Source: Kiritimatiellales bacterium (GTDB lineage: Bacteria > Verrucomicrobiota > Kiritimatiellia > Kiritimatiellales > Pontiellaceae). Taken from it: 7,176 nucleotides of DNA. The DNA is taken from contig JAUXGY010000087.1 in the NCBI GenBank assembly GCA_030621805.1, forward strand, positions 1-7,176, read 5' to 3'. This document shows, piece after piece, positions 1 to 6,274 of the stretch (position 1 is its first letter; the number at the start of each line of letters is the position of its first letter). Below the pieces are notes generated by a model. That model worked only from the letters and a program-made list of their open reading frames with translations, searched no databases and had not been told where the DNA came from. The position numbers were made by a program, and so were the translations under genes.

Positions 1-408
1 ACCCTGCACGTCGGCCTCGGCACCTTCCGCCCCGTCTCCGCCGAAACCATCACCGACCACAAAATGCACTACGAGCGCTACGTCGTCTCTTCCAAAGCCG
101 CTCAAACCATCCAGACGGCAAAATCGGCAGGAGGCAAGGTGGTGGCCGTGGGTTCCACCAGCGTTCGTACGCTCGAATCGCTTAATTCCATTCAAGCCGA
201 GGAAGGCGCAACCAACATTTTCATCTATCCGCCCTACGACTTTAAAAATGTCGATGCCATCCTCTCTAACTTCCATCTACCGAAATCGACGCTCCTGATG
301 ATGATGTCCGCCTTCGCCACCCGCGAGCAAATGCTCCACGCCTACGAAGTGGCCATACAGGAAAACTACCGCTTCTTCAGCTACGGTGACTGCATGCTGA
401 TTCTTTGA
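1..408 (+). CDS. queA: QueA, S-adenosylmethionine:tRNA ribosyltransferase-isomerase (C-terminal part, 5' end cut by window)
   Basis: QueA moves the ribosyl part of S-adenosylmethionine onto preQ1 at position 34 of tRNAs with GUN anticodons, making epoxyqueuosine in the cytoplasm. The reading frame is open from base 1 and ends at TGA 406-408, giving 135 visible residues of a family usually about 340-360 long, so roughly the last 40% is present. Seen in order are TLHVGLGTFRPV, the MHYERY segment, VAVGSTSVRTLES, IFIYPPYDF, the signature NFHLPKSTLLMMMSAF and the closing YRFFSYGDCMLI. All match the conserved C-terminal half of QueA in order and spacing. The ATG at 64 is internal, because clear QueA sequence precedes it. 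No frame break is visible. The next gene lies 312 bases away on the same strand and is unrelated, so queA probably ends its transcription unit here. Identification is secure; only the missing N-terminus is unknown. Confidence 0.95.
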   Translation, partial: TLHVGLGTFRPVSAETITDHKMHYERYVVSSKAAQTIQTAKSAGGKVVAVGSTSVRTLESLNSIQAEEGATNIFIYPPYDFKNVDAILSNFHLPKSTLLMMMSAFATREQMLHAYEVAIQENYRFFSYGDCMLIL

Positions 409-587
409 ACGTAGAGCACGCGCCCCGCTTGCTCCAACAAACGAAACGCTCGTTCTTCATTCTAGATTCAACCTGCTCCTTATTTTCGTACTTTCGCGCC
501 TTTTTTTTACTCTACATAAACTAGCTTCGGCTCTGATCCATCTAAAAAATCCCTTCCCGGATCACTCTTCGTATCCTTCCTGACATG

Positions 588-618
588 TTGATACAAACTC
601 TAACCTAGTTTTTATACG
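588..618 (+). promoter_or_regulatory. Possible sigma-70-type promoter of the PEP-CTERM gene
   Basis: TTGATA at 588-593 resembles a -35 element. Downstream, TATACG at 613-618 (19-base spacer) or the overlapping TTTATA at 611-616 (17-base spacer) could be the -10. A further TATAGA lies at 625-630. The matches are partial and the region is AT-rich, so chance matches are expected. If it is used, the leader to ATG 721 would be roughly 95 bases long. Confidence 0.25.
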
Positions 619-706
619 TGAGTGTATAGACAGTTTGGAATATTCTATTCTACCCTCTTTCTCGAATACAAAAGGGCTGGCGATGGTCGTTGGCTCATTA
701 ACAACA

Positions 707-713
707 AGAGGAG
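707..713 (+). promoter_or_regulatory. Ribosome binding site deciding the start of the PEP-CTERM gene
   Basis: AGAGGAG at 707-713 is a strong Shine-Dalgarno match and lies 7 bases before ATG 721. It fixes the start at 721 rather than the in-frame GTG at 622, and the protein from 721 begins directly with a signal peptide. Confidence 0.8.
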
Positions 714-720
714 AATAAGA

Positions 721-1377
721 ATGAAAATTAAATCAATAGTTGTCACGTCTCTCGTGACTTTAGGCTTTGTTGGAAGCTCGCTGGCTGCAATGATTCCGCT
801 TACCAATGCATCCTTTGAAGATGGGCCTTTGCCTGCACAAGGAGGTTACAATGGCTTAGTGCCGACCAACTGGGTTCAAATCGCCTCAGGAAACGGTAAT
901 CTGGGTCATCAGTGGGACGATCCACTTCTCCCCGGAATGGATGGCAATATTTTTGCTTTCTGGCAAGGATCTGCCACTGCGGAGTCTGGACTAGCTCAGC
1001 AACTTACAACCGCTATTACCACTGGCGAAGAATACCAGCTCACTCTTGCAGCTTACGCAAGAGGAGCTAATAAAAAGTTTTCATTCGACATTCGGACGGA
1101 TCCCTCTATCGCCGGCGGTGTCAGCCTTATTGGAGGAGCGAAAACCACAGGTGATATGACCGATGCATTCGTCGATTACCAGCTTTCTGGTACCGCAACT
1201 GCAGATGCAGCTGCAAATGCAGCATATCTCGTTATGTATCGGTCCGCTGATCCGGTGAATGGGCAACAGCGTCTAGACAATGTCCGACTTGATACGATTC
1301 CGGAACCAGCAACTCTAGGCCTCATTGGCCTATTCGGTGCTGGAATCCTGTTTGTACGTCGTCGTCTAACGATCTAA
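721..1377 (+). CDS. PEP-CTERM sorting domain-containing secreted protein
   Basis: This 218-residue protein is built for export. The N-terminus MKIKSIVVTSLVTLGFVGSS followed by LAA is a classic Sec signal peptide, probably cut near residue 22. The C-terminus has the PEP motif at about residues 193-198 (IPEPAT), then a hydrophobic helix (LGLIGLFGAGILFV) and an RRR stop at 213-215. This is the three-part signal recognised by exosortases, which cleave the protein and attach or release it at the outer envelope. In between, NASFEDG near the mature N-terminus, the aromatic- and Gly-rich middle and RLDNVRLD just before the sorting tail fit a galactose-binding-like jelly roll. That is a family-level guess with no known ligand. 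There are no cysteines. An Ala-rich stretch (ADAAANAAY) comes from a short GCA-rich run at 1201-1223. The gene is flanked by its own leader and an intrinsic terminator, so it is probably transcribed alone. No exosortase is in the window. The export and sorting call is secure; the function is unknown. Confidence 0.9.
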   Translation: MKIKSIVVTSLVTLGFVGSSLAAMIPLTNASFEDGPLPAQGGYNGLVPTNWVQIASGNGNLGHQWDDPLLPGMDGNIFAFWQGSATAESGLAQQLTTAITTGEEYQLTLAAYARGANKKFSFDIRTDPSIAGGVSLIGGAKTTGDMTDAFVDYQLSGTATADAAANAAYLVMYRSADPVNGQQRLDNVRLDTIPEPATLGLIGLFGAGILFVRRRLTI

Positions 1378-1403
1378 TCAATCGTAAGATCATTTCAAAA
1401 AAT

Positions 1404-1439
1404 AACCTCGCTATGTAAAACGTAGCGGGGTTTTTGTTT
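1404..1439 (+). terminator. Intrinsic terminator of the PEP-CTERM gene
   Basis: A 10-base-pair stem pairs CCTCGCTATG (1406-1415) with CGTAGCGGGG (1421-1430) around a TAAAA loop. There are two G-T pairs and no mismatch, and two outer A-T pairs extend it. It is followed by TTTTTGTTT at 1431-1439. It starts 27 bases after the stop codon at 1377, where a rho-independent terminator is expected. Confidence 0.9.
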
Positions 1440-1443
1440 GTCT

Positions 1444-1531
1444 ACGATTAGGGTTTTATCCCTCCTGCCTCCCACGAACTTCAGGTTCCATCGCAGGAGT
1501 TGAATGGCAGGATGGATAAAATCCTAATCGT
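1444..1531. repeat. Long imperfect palindrome (26-base arms, 36-base loop), possibly REP- or MITE-like
   Basis: The left arm at 1444-1469 is matched by the right arm at 1506-1531 in inverted orientation at 24 of 26 positions. One of the two differences is G1453 opposite T1522, which would still pair as G-U in a plus-strand RNA. The other is C1462 opposite T1513. Inside the 36-base loop, GCAGGAG at 1493-1499 is a perfect complement of CTCCTGC at 1462-1468, so the inner part of the left arm could fold in two exclusive ways. The loop also has GAAC/GTTC four-base arms near 1476-1488. No target-site duplication is visible next to the arms. The element lies just after the terminator and about 60 bases before the presumed lpd promoter. 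It could be a dispersed palindromic repeat moved by a RAYT-type transposase, a small non-autonomous element, or a fold in the RNA. Only the palindrome itself is seen. Confidence 0.75.
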
Positions 1532-1592
1532 TGGAGAGCATAAAATAGGGCTTCTTTAACCCCCTTTTCAAATTGCTGGAAATTACTTTGGG

Positions 1593-1622
1593 TTGACTAT
1601 ATTAAGATAAAAAACCAATACT
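1593..1622 (+). promoter_or_regulatory. Likely sigma-70-type promoter of the dihydrolipoyl dehydrogenase gene
   Basis: TTGACT at 1593-1598 matches five of six bases of the -35 consensus. AATACT at 1617-1622, after an 18-base spacer, matches four of six of the -10. Transcription would start near 1629, about 20 bases before ATG 1651. The leader holds AGGGAGA (1636-1642), a good ribosome binding site 8 bases before the start codon. Confidence 0.45.
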
Positions 1623-1650
1623 GTGACCTCAATTTAGGGAGACAAACCAA

Positions 1651-3039
1651 ATGAACTTTGACGTAATTGTAATTGGCGCAGGCCCGGGCGGCTACCCCGC
1701 CGCCATCCGCGCGGCGCAGCTAGGAGCAAAAACCGCTATTATCGAACGTGAGTGGTTGGGTGGTACCTGCCTAAACTGTGGTTGCATCCCCACCAAAACA
1801 CTTATTGCCGGTGCGGAAGTCTACCAAAAAATCCTTCATGCCGACTCGTTTGGCATCAAGGTGGGCACACCGGAGATCGACTACCCTGCCATGAAAACAA
1901 GGAAGGACGGTGTGGTGGACGGGCTTAAAAATGGAATCGGCTCCCTGCTCAAAGCGCACGGCGTTACCGTGTTTAAAGGCGAGGGTTCGTTCCGCGATGC
2001 GACCACGGCGGCCGTGAAATCCAGCGATGGATCAACGCAGGAAATCACGGGAAAAAGCATTATTATCGCGACCGGATCAACATCAACGGTTCCGAGCTTT
2101 ATTCCAAAACACGAGCGCATTGTTGAAAGCCGCGCCTTCCTTGAACTCGAAGAACTCCCCAAAAGCCTGCTGGTGCTTGGTGGCGGGTATATTGGAAGCG
2201 AGCTGGCCTGCATGGCCGCCGGTCTTGGTGTGAAGGTCACGATTGTGGAATTGCTGGCCGATGTCCTCATGTTGCTCGACAAGGATGTGCGCCAAGTCGT
2301 GAAGAAAAACATGAAAACCAATCTCGGCATGACCCTCGTGACCGGTGCTGCAATGGAAAATATTACCGCAACGGACACCGGTGTAACCGCCACCGCGGGC
2401 AACCAAAAGCTGGAAGCCGATATGCTGTTGGTGGCTATTGGCCGAAGCCCTGTGACGGATGGACTCAACATCGAAGCCGCGGGCGTGAGCCTGAATGAAC
2501 GGGGTTATATTGATGTTGATGAACTCAGCCGCACAAACGTGCCCGGCATCTATTGCATCGGCGACGTTTCCGGACGCATGCAGCTCGCCCACGCCGCAAC
2601 GTCCCAAGCCATCTATGCGGTTGAACATGCGCTTAAGGATGAGGAAAAAATCGAGGAGGTCGTCATTCCCGGCGTCATCTTCACCTCGCCCGAAGTGGCC
2701 TTGGTTGGCATCACGGCAACCGATGCCAAGGAGCAGGGTTTGGCCGTCAACATCGGTAAGTTTTATTTCCGTGGATTAGGCAAGGCGATGGCCGCCAACG
2801 AAACCGACGGATTCGTAAAGATTATAGCTGACCCAGAAACAGATCGAATTCTCGGTGCGCAATGTGTTGGCCCGCACGCTACGGATCTGATCAGCGAAAT
2901 GAGTATCGCCTTGCGCGAGGAACTTACGGTGGAGGAACTTGGGAATACCGTTCACGCCCACCCGACCTTTGCTGAAGTCTGGATGGAAGCGGCACACGCA
3001 CTGCACAAGGTTTGCATCCACGCCCCACCCGCTCGTTAG
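1651..3039 (+). CDS. lpdA: Dihydrolipoyl dehydrogenase (E3 component)
   Basis: Lpd reoxidises the dihydrolipoyl group of 2-oxoacid dehydrogenase complexes or of the glycine cleavage H protein, passing electrons through a disulfide and FAD to NAD+ in the cytoplasm. The 462 residues are the normal length. Visible in order are the FAD-binding GAGPGGYPAAIRAAQLG (residues 9-25), the redox disulfide GGTCLNCGCIPTK (C40 and C45), ATGS at 140-143, the NAD-binding GGGYIGSE at 177-184 followed by VTIVE, the second FAD motif GIYCIGDV (D305), and the catalytic pair in HPTFAE (H437, E442). The C-terminal His-Glu pair and the CxxxxC disulfide separate it from mercuric reductase and glutathione reductase. 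The odd feature is a third cysteine, C43, inside the active-site motif, where Val is the commonest residue. A good ribosome binding site supports the start. No E1, E2 or glycine cleavage gene is present, so which complex it serves cannot be told. The family call is firm. Confidence 0.93.
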   Translation: MNFDVIVIGAGPGGYPAAIRAAQLGAKTAIIEREWLGGTCLNCGCIPTKTLIAGAEVYQKILHADSFGIKVGTPEIDYPAMKTRKDGVVDGLKNGIGSLLKAHGVTVFKGEGSFRDATTAAVKSSDGSTQEITGKSIIIATGSTSTVPSFIPKHERIVESRAFLELEELPKSLLVLGGGYIGSELACMAAGLGVKVTIVELLADVLMLLDKDVRQVVKKNMKTNLGMTLVTGAAMENITATDTGVTATAGNQKLEADMLLVAIGRSPVTDGLNIEAAGVSLNERGYIDVDELSRTNVPGIYCIGDVSGRMQLAHAATSQAIYAVEHALKDEEKIEEVVIPGVIFTSPEVALVGITATDAKEQGLAVNIGKFYFRGLGKAMAANETDGFVKIIADPETDRILGAQCVGPHATDLISEMSIALREELTVEELGNTVHAHPTFAEVWMEAAHALHKVCIHAPPAR

Positions 3040-3057
3040 AGCTTTTCGACAGATAGC

Positions 3058-3072
3058 GAGATCTTGGATCTC
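3058..3072. terminator. Small hairpin between convergent genes, possible weak bidirectional terminator
   Basis: GAGATC (3058-3063) pairs with GATCTC (3067-3072) around a TTG loop, in the 51-base gap between the convergent stop codons of lpd and lptD. No T-tract follows in either direction. A second tiny stem overlaps the lpd stop codon (GCTC 3031-3034 with GAGC 3039-3042) and is followed by TTTT. Some transcription end is expected here from the gene arrangement, but neither structure is strong. Confidence 0.3.
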
Positions 3073-3090
3073 ACCTACAAAACCACGCTC

Positions 3091-5148
3091 CTATAGACCG
3101 CTACCCGCGCGAGCTTCGGGGAAGGCGGAGAGGCCGATAGAGAACATGACGCTTACCTCATTGTCATCGTAGAAATGGCATCCGAGGCCGTAGCGCATGC
3201 AACAGAAGTTCTTGTAACCAATCACCGCAACTTCCTGGAGGTCGTTGCTATTGTCGTCATAACGGGCGTAGGCCTCGAACGATGTATTTCGTTTTGGAAA
3301 CAGATCGATGCGCGGGGTCCATAACGACCGTTCGCCGGATTGATACAGATGTTCGAGCGAGAAGATCACTTCGTTCTGGGCATGCGAAAGGCGCGTGTTA
3401 AAGAAGGGAACCTTTCCGGCATACCAGTCGTATGCGCCTTCCATATCGATCATGGTCCGTTTTGTGAGCGGCATGCGGGTATCGACATAGAGAAAGTCAA
3501 AGTCGTGTTGGGCTCCATTCTTTTCAACAAGGTAGTGGGTGTAGAAATCGATATCGATGAAGCGGGCGAGGTGCCCATCGCGTTGGGTTTGCAGGACGTT
3601 GCGCAGACCAATCTTCACCTTGTTTTCATCGCCGAGCTGATCGGTGTCATCAAACTGAAGTAGACGGTTCGTGGAGATAGAGGCATTTTCATAGATATAG
3701 TCGGCGTAGGGCTCAATCTTGTGGCGCAACCCTTTCCCATACCAACGCGCCTGCTCAGAGAGGATCTTCGTGGCCTGAAATGAGGCTTCGAGTCCTGCCC
3801 CGGGGAGGTGGCGCAGTTCTTCGCCCCCTCCATTGATGGCATCAGTTTTGGAATAGTAGGTACCGCGGTAGCTGGCACGAGGTACGAGGCTGAGGAAACC
3901 ATAGCGCTGCGGCAGTAAAAGGGTGTTGGCGGTGTCGATTCGCGTTGAGTCGTAAGCGGTGTCGACGATATTGGTGCTGGCATAAATCCGCTCAAGATGG
4001 CCGATCGCGTTTTCGCTCTGGAGATAGAACGGGGAGTTGCCGATGCGGGTGCGATAAAGATCGGCGGAATATTCGGCCCGGTCAACGTTGTCGTAGAAAT
4101 CATTCAGGCGCTTGTTTACAAAAGCCTCGGAGCCGACCAAGCTGTTTCCATAGACCCACGACAAATAGTTTTCCGGTTGGACGCTGTTACGATACTCCCG
4201 TTTAAAGAACTCTTCGAGAACGGCTGGATCGCTGAGATAGTTCCATTTGGTGTTGAGGTAGTGGGTGTCCGTAATATTTTGGATGTGCTCAAACTTGAAA
4301 CGGTAGCGGTCGTCGCCGATCTGCTGCCCAATCGGATCCGTCGCATCGTATCTGGAATAAGGATCCTGATCCTTCAGATAGAAGGCCGCAAACTCGCCCA
4401 CAGCCTTTGGCGTTTCCCACGCAAAACCTTGCCCAATGCCTACACCGCGATCGCTGTATAGATTAACATCGGTGATAGAGTCCACGTTTTCCGTGATCGG
4501 CAACGTCGTCGTGGTCAGCGCATAGGCTCCCCACTCGCTTCCGACACCGAGCTTAAAGGTAAAAACCGGCTTGCTGAGTTTGTGGCGCCAATACGGGACA
4601 TACATAACCGGAACCTTGCCCACGTAGAACGTCACCCCTTTGGCTTTAATATATTGCTCATCCACCAACCGCGCTTCTTTTGTTCGTACGTGAATATGTG
4701 GCGAGTCCTTTGGGCAGGTGGTGAAGGTGGCTCCGCGCAACAGATATTCGTTCGTCGCAACACGCTCCACATGGTCGATACTCATGTGCGCCGGCTCAAA
4801 GTAGAATGACGAAGGACCAAATAGGCCGGACTGCGTGATATAGTTATAGTCCAGCTCCGTACCCTGCCAAAGCACGTTATCCCGCTCAAACAGGATATCG
4901 CCTTCCGCATGCAAATCTCCGGTTTCTGGATTTGCTTTAATCTGATCTGCACGGATCATTACATTCTCAAAGCGCCCCGTCACCCCCCCGCTTGCGATCA
5001 GAGTATTGTTGGTGTATTCAAGGCGGTTGGCCTGAATATCGAAAGGTTCGTCGGGAATCTCCTGGGGTAGATCCAGTTCAGCCGCCGATGAAAAAAGCAC
5101 CCATCCGCCCGCTATTAGAAGGCATGGAATGAAGCTACTTTTGAGCAT
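3091..5148 (-). CDS. lptD: LptD, LPS-assembly outer-membrane protein
   Basis: LptD is the outer-membrane barrel that, with the lipoprotein LptE, places lipopolysaccharide in the outer leaflet. The 685 residues start with a signal peptide (MLKSSFIPCLLIAGGWVLFS, cut after SAA near 23). An LptA/OstA-like jelly roll follows at about residues 36-125 (FDIQANRLEYTNNTLIASGG, then repeated DGDI-type strands). Next is the LptD hallmark TFTTCPKDSPHIHV around C145 and VGKVPVMYVPYW near 176-187. The rest, about 190-676, is rich in alternating aromatic strands typical of the barrel. The protein is shorter than E. coli LptD (784). The adjacent cysteines C649-C650 correspond to the C-terminal Cys pair of E. 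coli LptD, and C145 to its Cys173. No cysteine stands in for Cys31, because C9 is in the signal peptide. An eight-residue tail follows the last barrel-like strand. The start overlaps the upstream BamD-like gene by 14 bases, with AAGGA just before the ATG, which suggests translational coupling. Confidence 0.9.
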   Translation of the reverse strand: MLKSSFIPCLLIAGGWVLFSSAAELDLPQEIPDEPFDIQANRLEYTNNTLIASGGVTGRFENVMIRADQIKANPETGDLHAEGDILFERDNVLWQGTELDYNYITQSGLFGPSSFYFEPAHMSIDHVERVATNEYLLRGATFTTCPKDSPHIHVRTKEARLVDEQYIKAKGVTFYVGKVPVMYVPYWRHKLSKPVFTFKLGVGSEWGAYALTTTTLPITENVDSITDVNLYSDRGVGIGQGFAWETPKAVGEFAAFYLKDQDPYSRYDATDPIGQQIGDDRYRFKFEHIQNITDTHYLNTKWNYLSDPAVLEEFFKREYRNSVQPENYLSWVYGNSLVGSEAFVNKRLNDFYDNVDRAEYSADLYRTRIGNSPFYLQSENAIGHLERIYASTNIVDTAYDSTRIDTANTLLLPQRYGFLSLVPRASYRGTYYSKTDAINGGGEELRHLPGAGLEASFQATKILSEQARWYGKGLRHKIEPYADYIYENASISTNRLLQFDDTDQLGDENKVKIGLRNVLQTQRDGHLARFIDIDFYTHYLVEKNGAQHDFDFLYVDTRMPLTKRTMIDMEGAYDWYAGKVPFFNTRLSHAQNEVIFSLEHLYQSGERSLWTPRIDLFPKRNTSFEAYARYDDNSNDLQEVAVIGYKNFCCMRYGLGCHFYDDNEVSVMFSIGLSAFPEARAGSGL

Positions 5149-6190
5149 GGTTCGATCCTTTTTCCATCACCGGTTGGTGAAGCGTCGGGGGCAGCGTCGA
5201 CGCGGGTGCTTGGGTGCGCATATTTAATAAAGCCTCTAGTTCGACGATGCGCTCTTCCGCCTTGGAAACCAGTTTGCTTTTGGGAAACTCTGCAATCATA
5301 AGCTCATAATAGGTGATGGCCGACGCAGGCTTCTTCGGCACCTTGGCGTAGAAGGCGGCCTCGTCAAAGGCCTTTTGAGCCATAACCTCGTAGAGGGTAT
5401 TACGGAGTTTGGTGACTTCGCTCTTATGTGCAGAAGTCGGGAAAGTATCCTTGAAGACGGTCGTTGCCGTCAGGATTCGGTCTAAGATATCGCGACTGTT
5501 CGGGAAGTCTTTCCGCAGCAAGTCCAGACAAGCAATCTGCTGCCATGCGGCATCTTCGGCAAATGGACTCTCAGGATAGCGATAGCCCAGAACGGCATAC
5601 GCCGCAATGGCCAACTCCAGCTCACCCGAATCCTGATAGGCCTGCCCAATGAAAGACTGCGCCTCGGGTGCATGTTCCCACTGCGGCCCATTGCGGATCA
5701 CGTCCTCGAAATAGTCCACCGAATATTCCGGAGCCCGATACCCTCCAAAAAACCAACGCATCCGTTTGCGTTTCATGATATCGATCGCAATCTTAAACTG
5801 ACTATCCAGCACCGAATCGTAGTCACGCATACGGCTGGAATAGTTATCGATCAGGTATTGATATTCCTTGAAGGCATCCTTCAGCTTGCCGCGAGAGTAG
5901 AGCATATCCGCCCGCGCACGCTGCGCCCAGGGAGCCTCCTTACTGTTCGGCCAGCGGCGAACTAGATAAAGCATCCGCCGGTCCGCCTTTTTCAGCCTGC
6001 CCTTGTTCTGAGTTTCGCGGGCATATTCCCACTGTTTCGCCGATTCCGTTTGCTTGGCATCGAACACTGCGCTCCACGTTCCGCGCCCCTGCTCTTCAAC
6101 CACATAGGCCTTTTCATCATTGGCACCCCAGACCACCCCGCCCAAGCAAAGGCCAACGGCCAGCACTAAAATATAATTCGTCTTTCGCAT
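5135..6190 (-). CDS. bamD: BamD-like outer-membrane assembly factor with TPR-type helical repeats
   Basis: The 351 residues begin with a signal peptide (MRKTNYILVLAVGLCLGGVV followed by WGAN, probably cut near 22). Helical hairpin repeats of TPR type follow, with the usual YP or FP ends, at about residues 52-82 (RRWPNS), 88-118 (LIDNYSS), 172-206 (GYRYPES) and 281-325 (IAEFPKS). The tail is rich in Ala, Pro and Thr. Length and repeat layout fit BamD/YfiO, the periplasm-facing subunit of the Bam complex that folds outer-membrane barrels. BamD is normally a lipoprotein, but here the residues before C15 are V-G-L, not a proper lipobox, so lipidation is doubtful. The gene runs directly into lptD with a 14-base overlap, and LptD is itself a Bam substrate. 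I chose ATG 6190. A TTG two codons earlier (6196) is also possible, and neither has a clear ribosome binding site. A generic periplasmic TPR protein such as a CpoB/YbgF relative is the main alternative. Confidence 0.65.
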   Translation of the reverse strand: MRKTNYILVLAVGLCLGGVVWGANDEKAYVVEEQGRGTWSAVFDAKQTESAKQWEYARETQNKGRLKKADRRMLYLVRRWPNSKEAPWAQRARADMLYSRGKLKDAFKEYQYLIDNYSSRMRDYDSVLDSQFKIAIDIMKRKRMRWFFGGYRAPEYSVDYFEDVIRNGPQWEHAPEAQSFIGQAYQDSGELELAIAAYAVLGYRYPESPFAEDAAWQQIACLDLLRKDFPNSRDILDRILTATTVFKDTFPTSAHKSEVTKLRNTLYEVMAQKAFDEAAFYAKVPKKPASAITYYELMIAEFPKSKLVSKAEERIVELEALLNMRTQAPASTLPPTLHQPVMEKGSNHAQK

Positions 6191-6199
6191 AATCAAAAC

Positions 6200-6228
6200 A
6201 ATCTAGTTTACTGCCTCATCAGGGGCAA
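6200..6228 (-). promoter_or_regulatory. Possible promoter of the bamD-lptD pair
   Basis: On the minus strand TTGCCC (6223-6228) and TAGATT (6200-6205) sit 17 bases apart, each matching four of six consensus bases. Transcription would start near 6193, only a few bases before ATG 6190, giving an almost leaderless message. That would fit the lack of a Shine-Dalgarno sequence. The alternative is read-through from proS, 84 bases upstream. Confidence 0.25.
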
Positions 6229-6239
6229 TTCCAAAGCAA

Positions 6240-6263
6240 TGAAACGTGAATTATCACGTTTCA
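6240..6263. terminator. Perfect 10-bp hairpin in the proS-bamD spacer
   Basis: TGAAACGTGA (6240-6249) and TCACGTTTCA (6254-6263) form a perfect inverted repeat around ATTA. It starts 11 bases after the proS stop in the minus direction. On that strand the tail reads TTGCTTTGG, which is too poor in T for a strong intrinsic terminator, so it may act weakly, need Rho, or be a protein-binding palindrome. An additional ACGTGAT copy, read on the minus strand between the stop and the hairpin, makes a short direct repeat with the one inside the stem. Confidence 0.45.
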
Positions 6264-6274
6264 CTCATCACGTA

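Larger units (their letters stand above)
409..720 (+). other. Intergenic region and leader of the PEP-CTERM gene, no gene seen
   Basis: This gap is visibly richer in A and T than its flanks and holds no convincing coding region. Just after queA there are two weak hairpins. One is at 414-434, with GAGCA paired to TGCTC and one internal mismatch. The other is at 440-454, AACGA paired to TCGTT, followed by a pyrimidine-rich stretch. Neither has a proper T-tract, so a queA terminator here is only possible. A run of eight T lies near 501-510 without a GC-rich stem before it. The second half contains promoter-like hexamers (listed separately) and the ribosome binding site of the gene at 721. A frame from GTG 622 runs into the PEP-CTERM gene but is better read as untranslated leader, because the signal peptide begins exactly at ATG 721. 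Confidence 0.6.

Noticed and set aside
414..434. Hairpin just after queA as its terminator
   Set aside because: The stem has a mismatch and is followed by CCAACAAACG rather than a T-tract. It is mentioned in the gap entry but not called as a terminator.
585..608. Tiny reading frame (7 codons from ATG 585) as a leader peptide
   Set aside because: It has no ribosome binding site and no run of one amino acid, and no attenuator structure follows it. It also overlaps the candidate promoter.
678..697. Sigma-54-like -24/-12 promoter (TGGC ... TTGGC) before the PEP-CTERM gene
   Set aside because: The spacing between the GG and GC elements is wrong by one or two bases, and the conserved bases between them are missing.
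622..720. N-terminal extension of the PEP-CTERM protein from GTG 622
   Set aside because: ATG 721 has a strong ribosome binding site (707-713) and begins a typical signal peptide. The 33 added residues would bury the signal peptide inside the protein.
1512..1557. Short frame inside and after the palindrome (MDKILIVGEHK-like start) as a broken response-regulator gene
   Set aside because: It is only about 15 codons long, starts within the inverted repeat arm and has no ribosome binding site. The protein-like look comes from the palindrome sequence.
1881..2628. Minus-strand frames of 181 and 196 residues opposite lpd
   Set aside because: They overlap each other and the conserved Lpd frame, and have low-complexity Ser/Pro or His/Gly-rich composition with no motif.
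3340..4461. Plus-strand frames of up to 154 residues opposite lptD
   Set aside because: The minus strand carries an intact LptD with family motifs at both ends. The opposing frames have no ribosome binding sites or domains.
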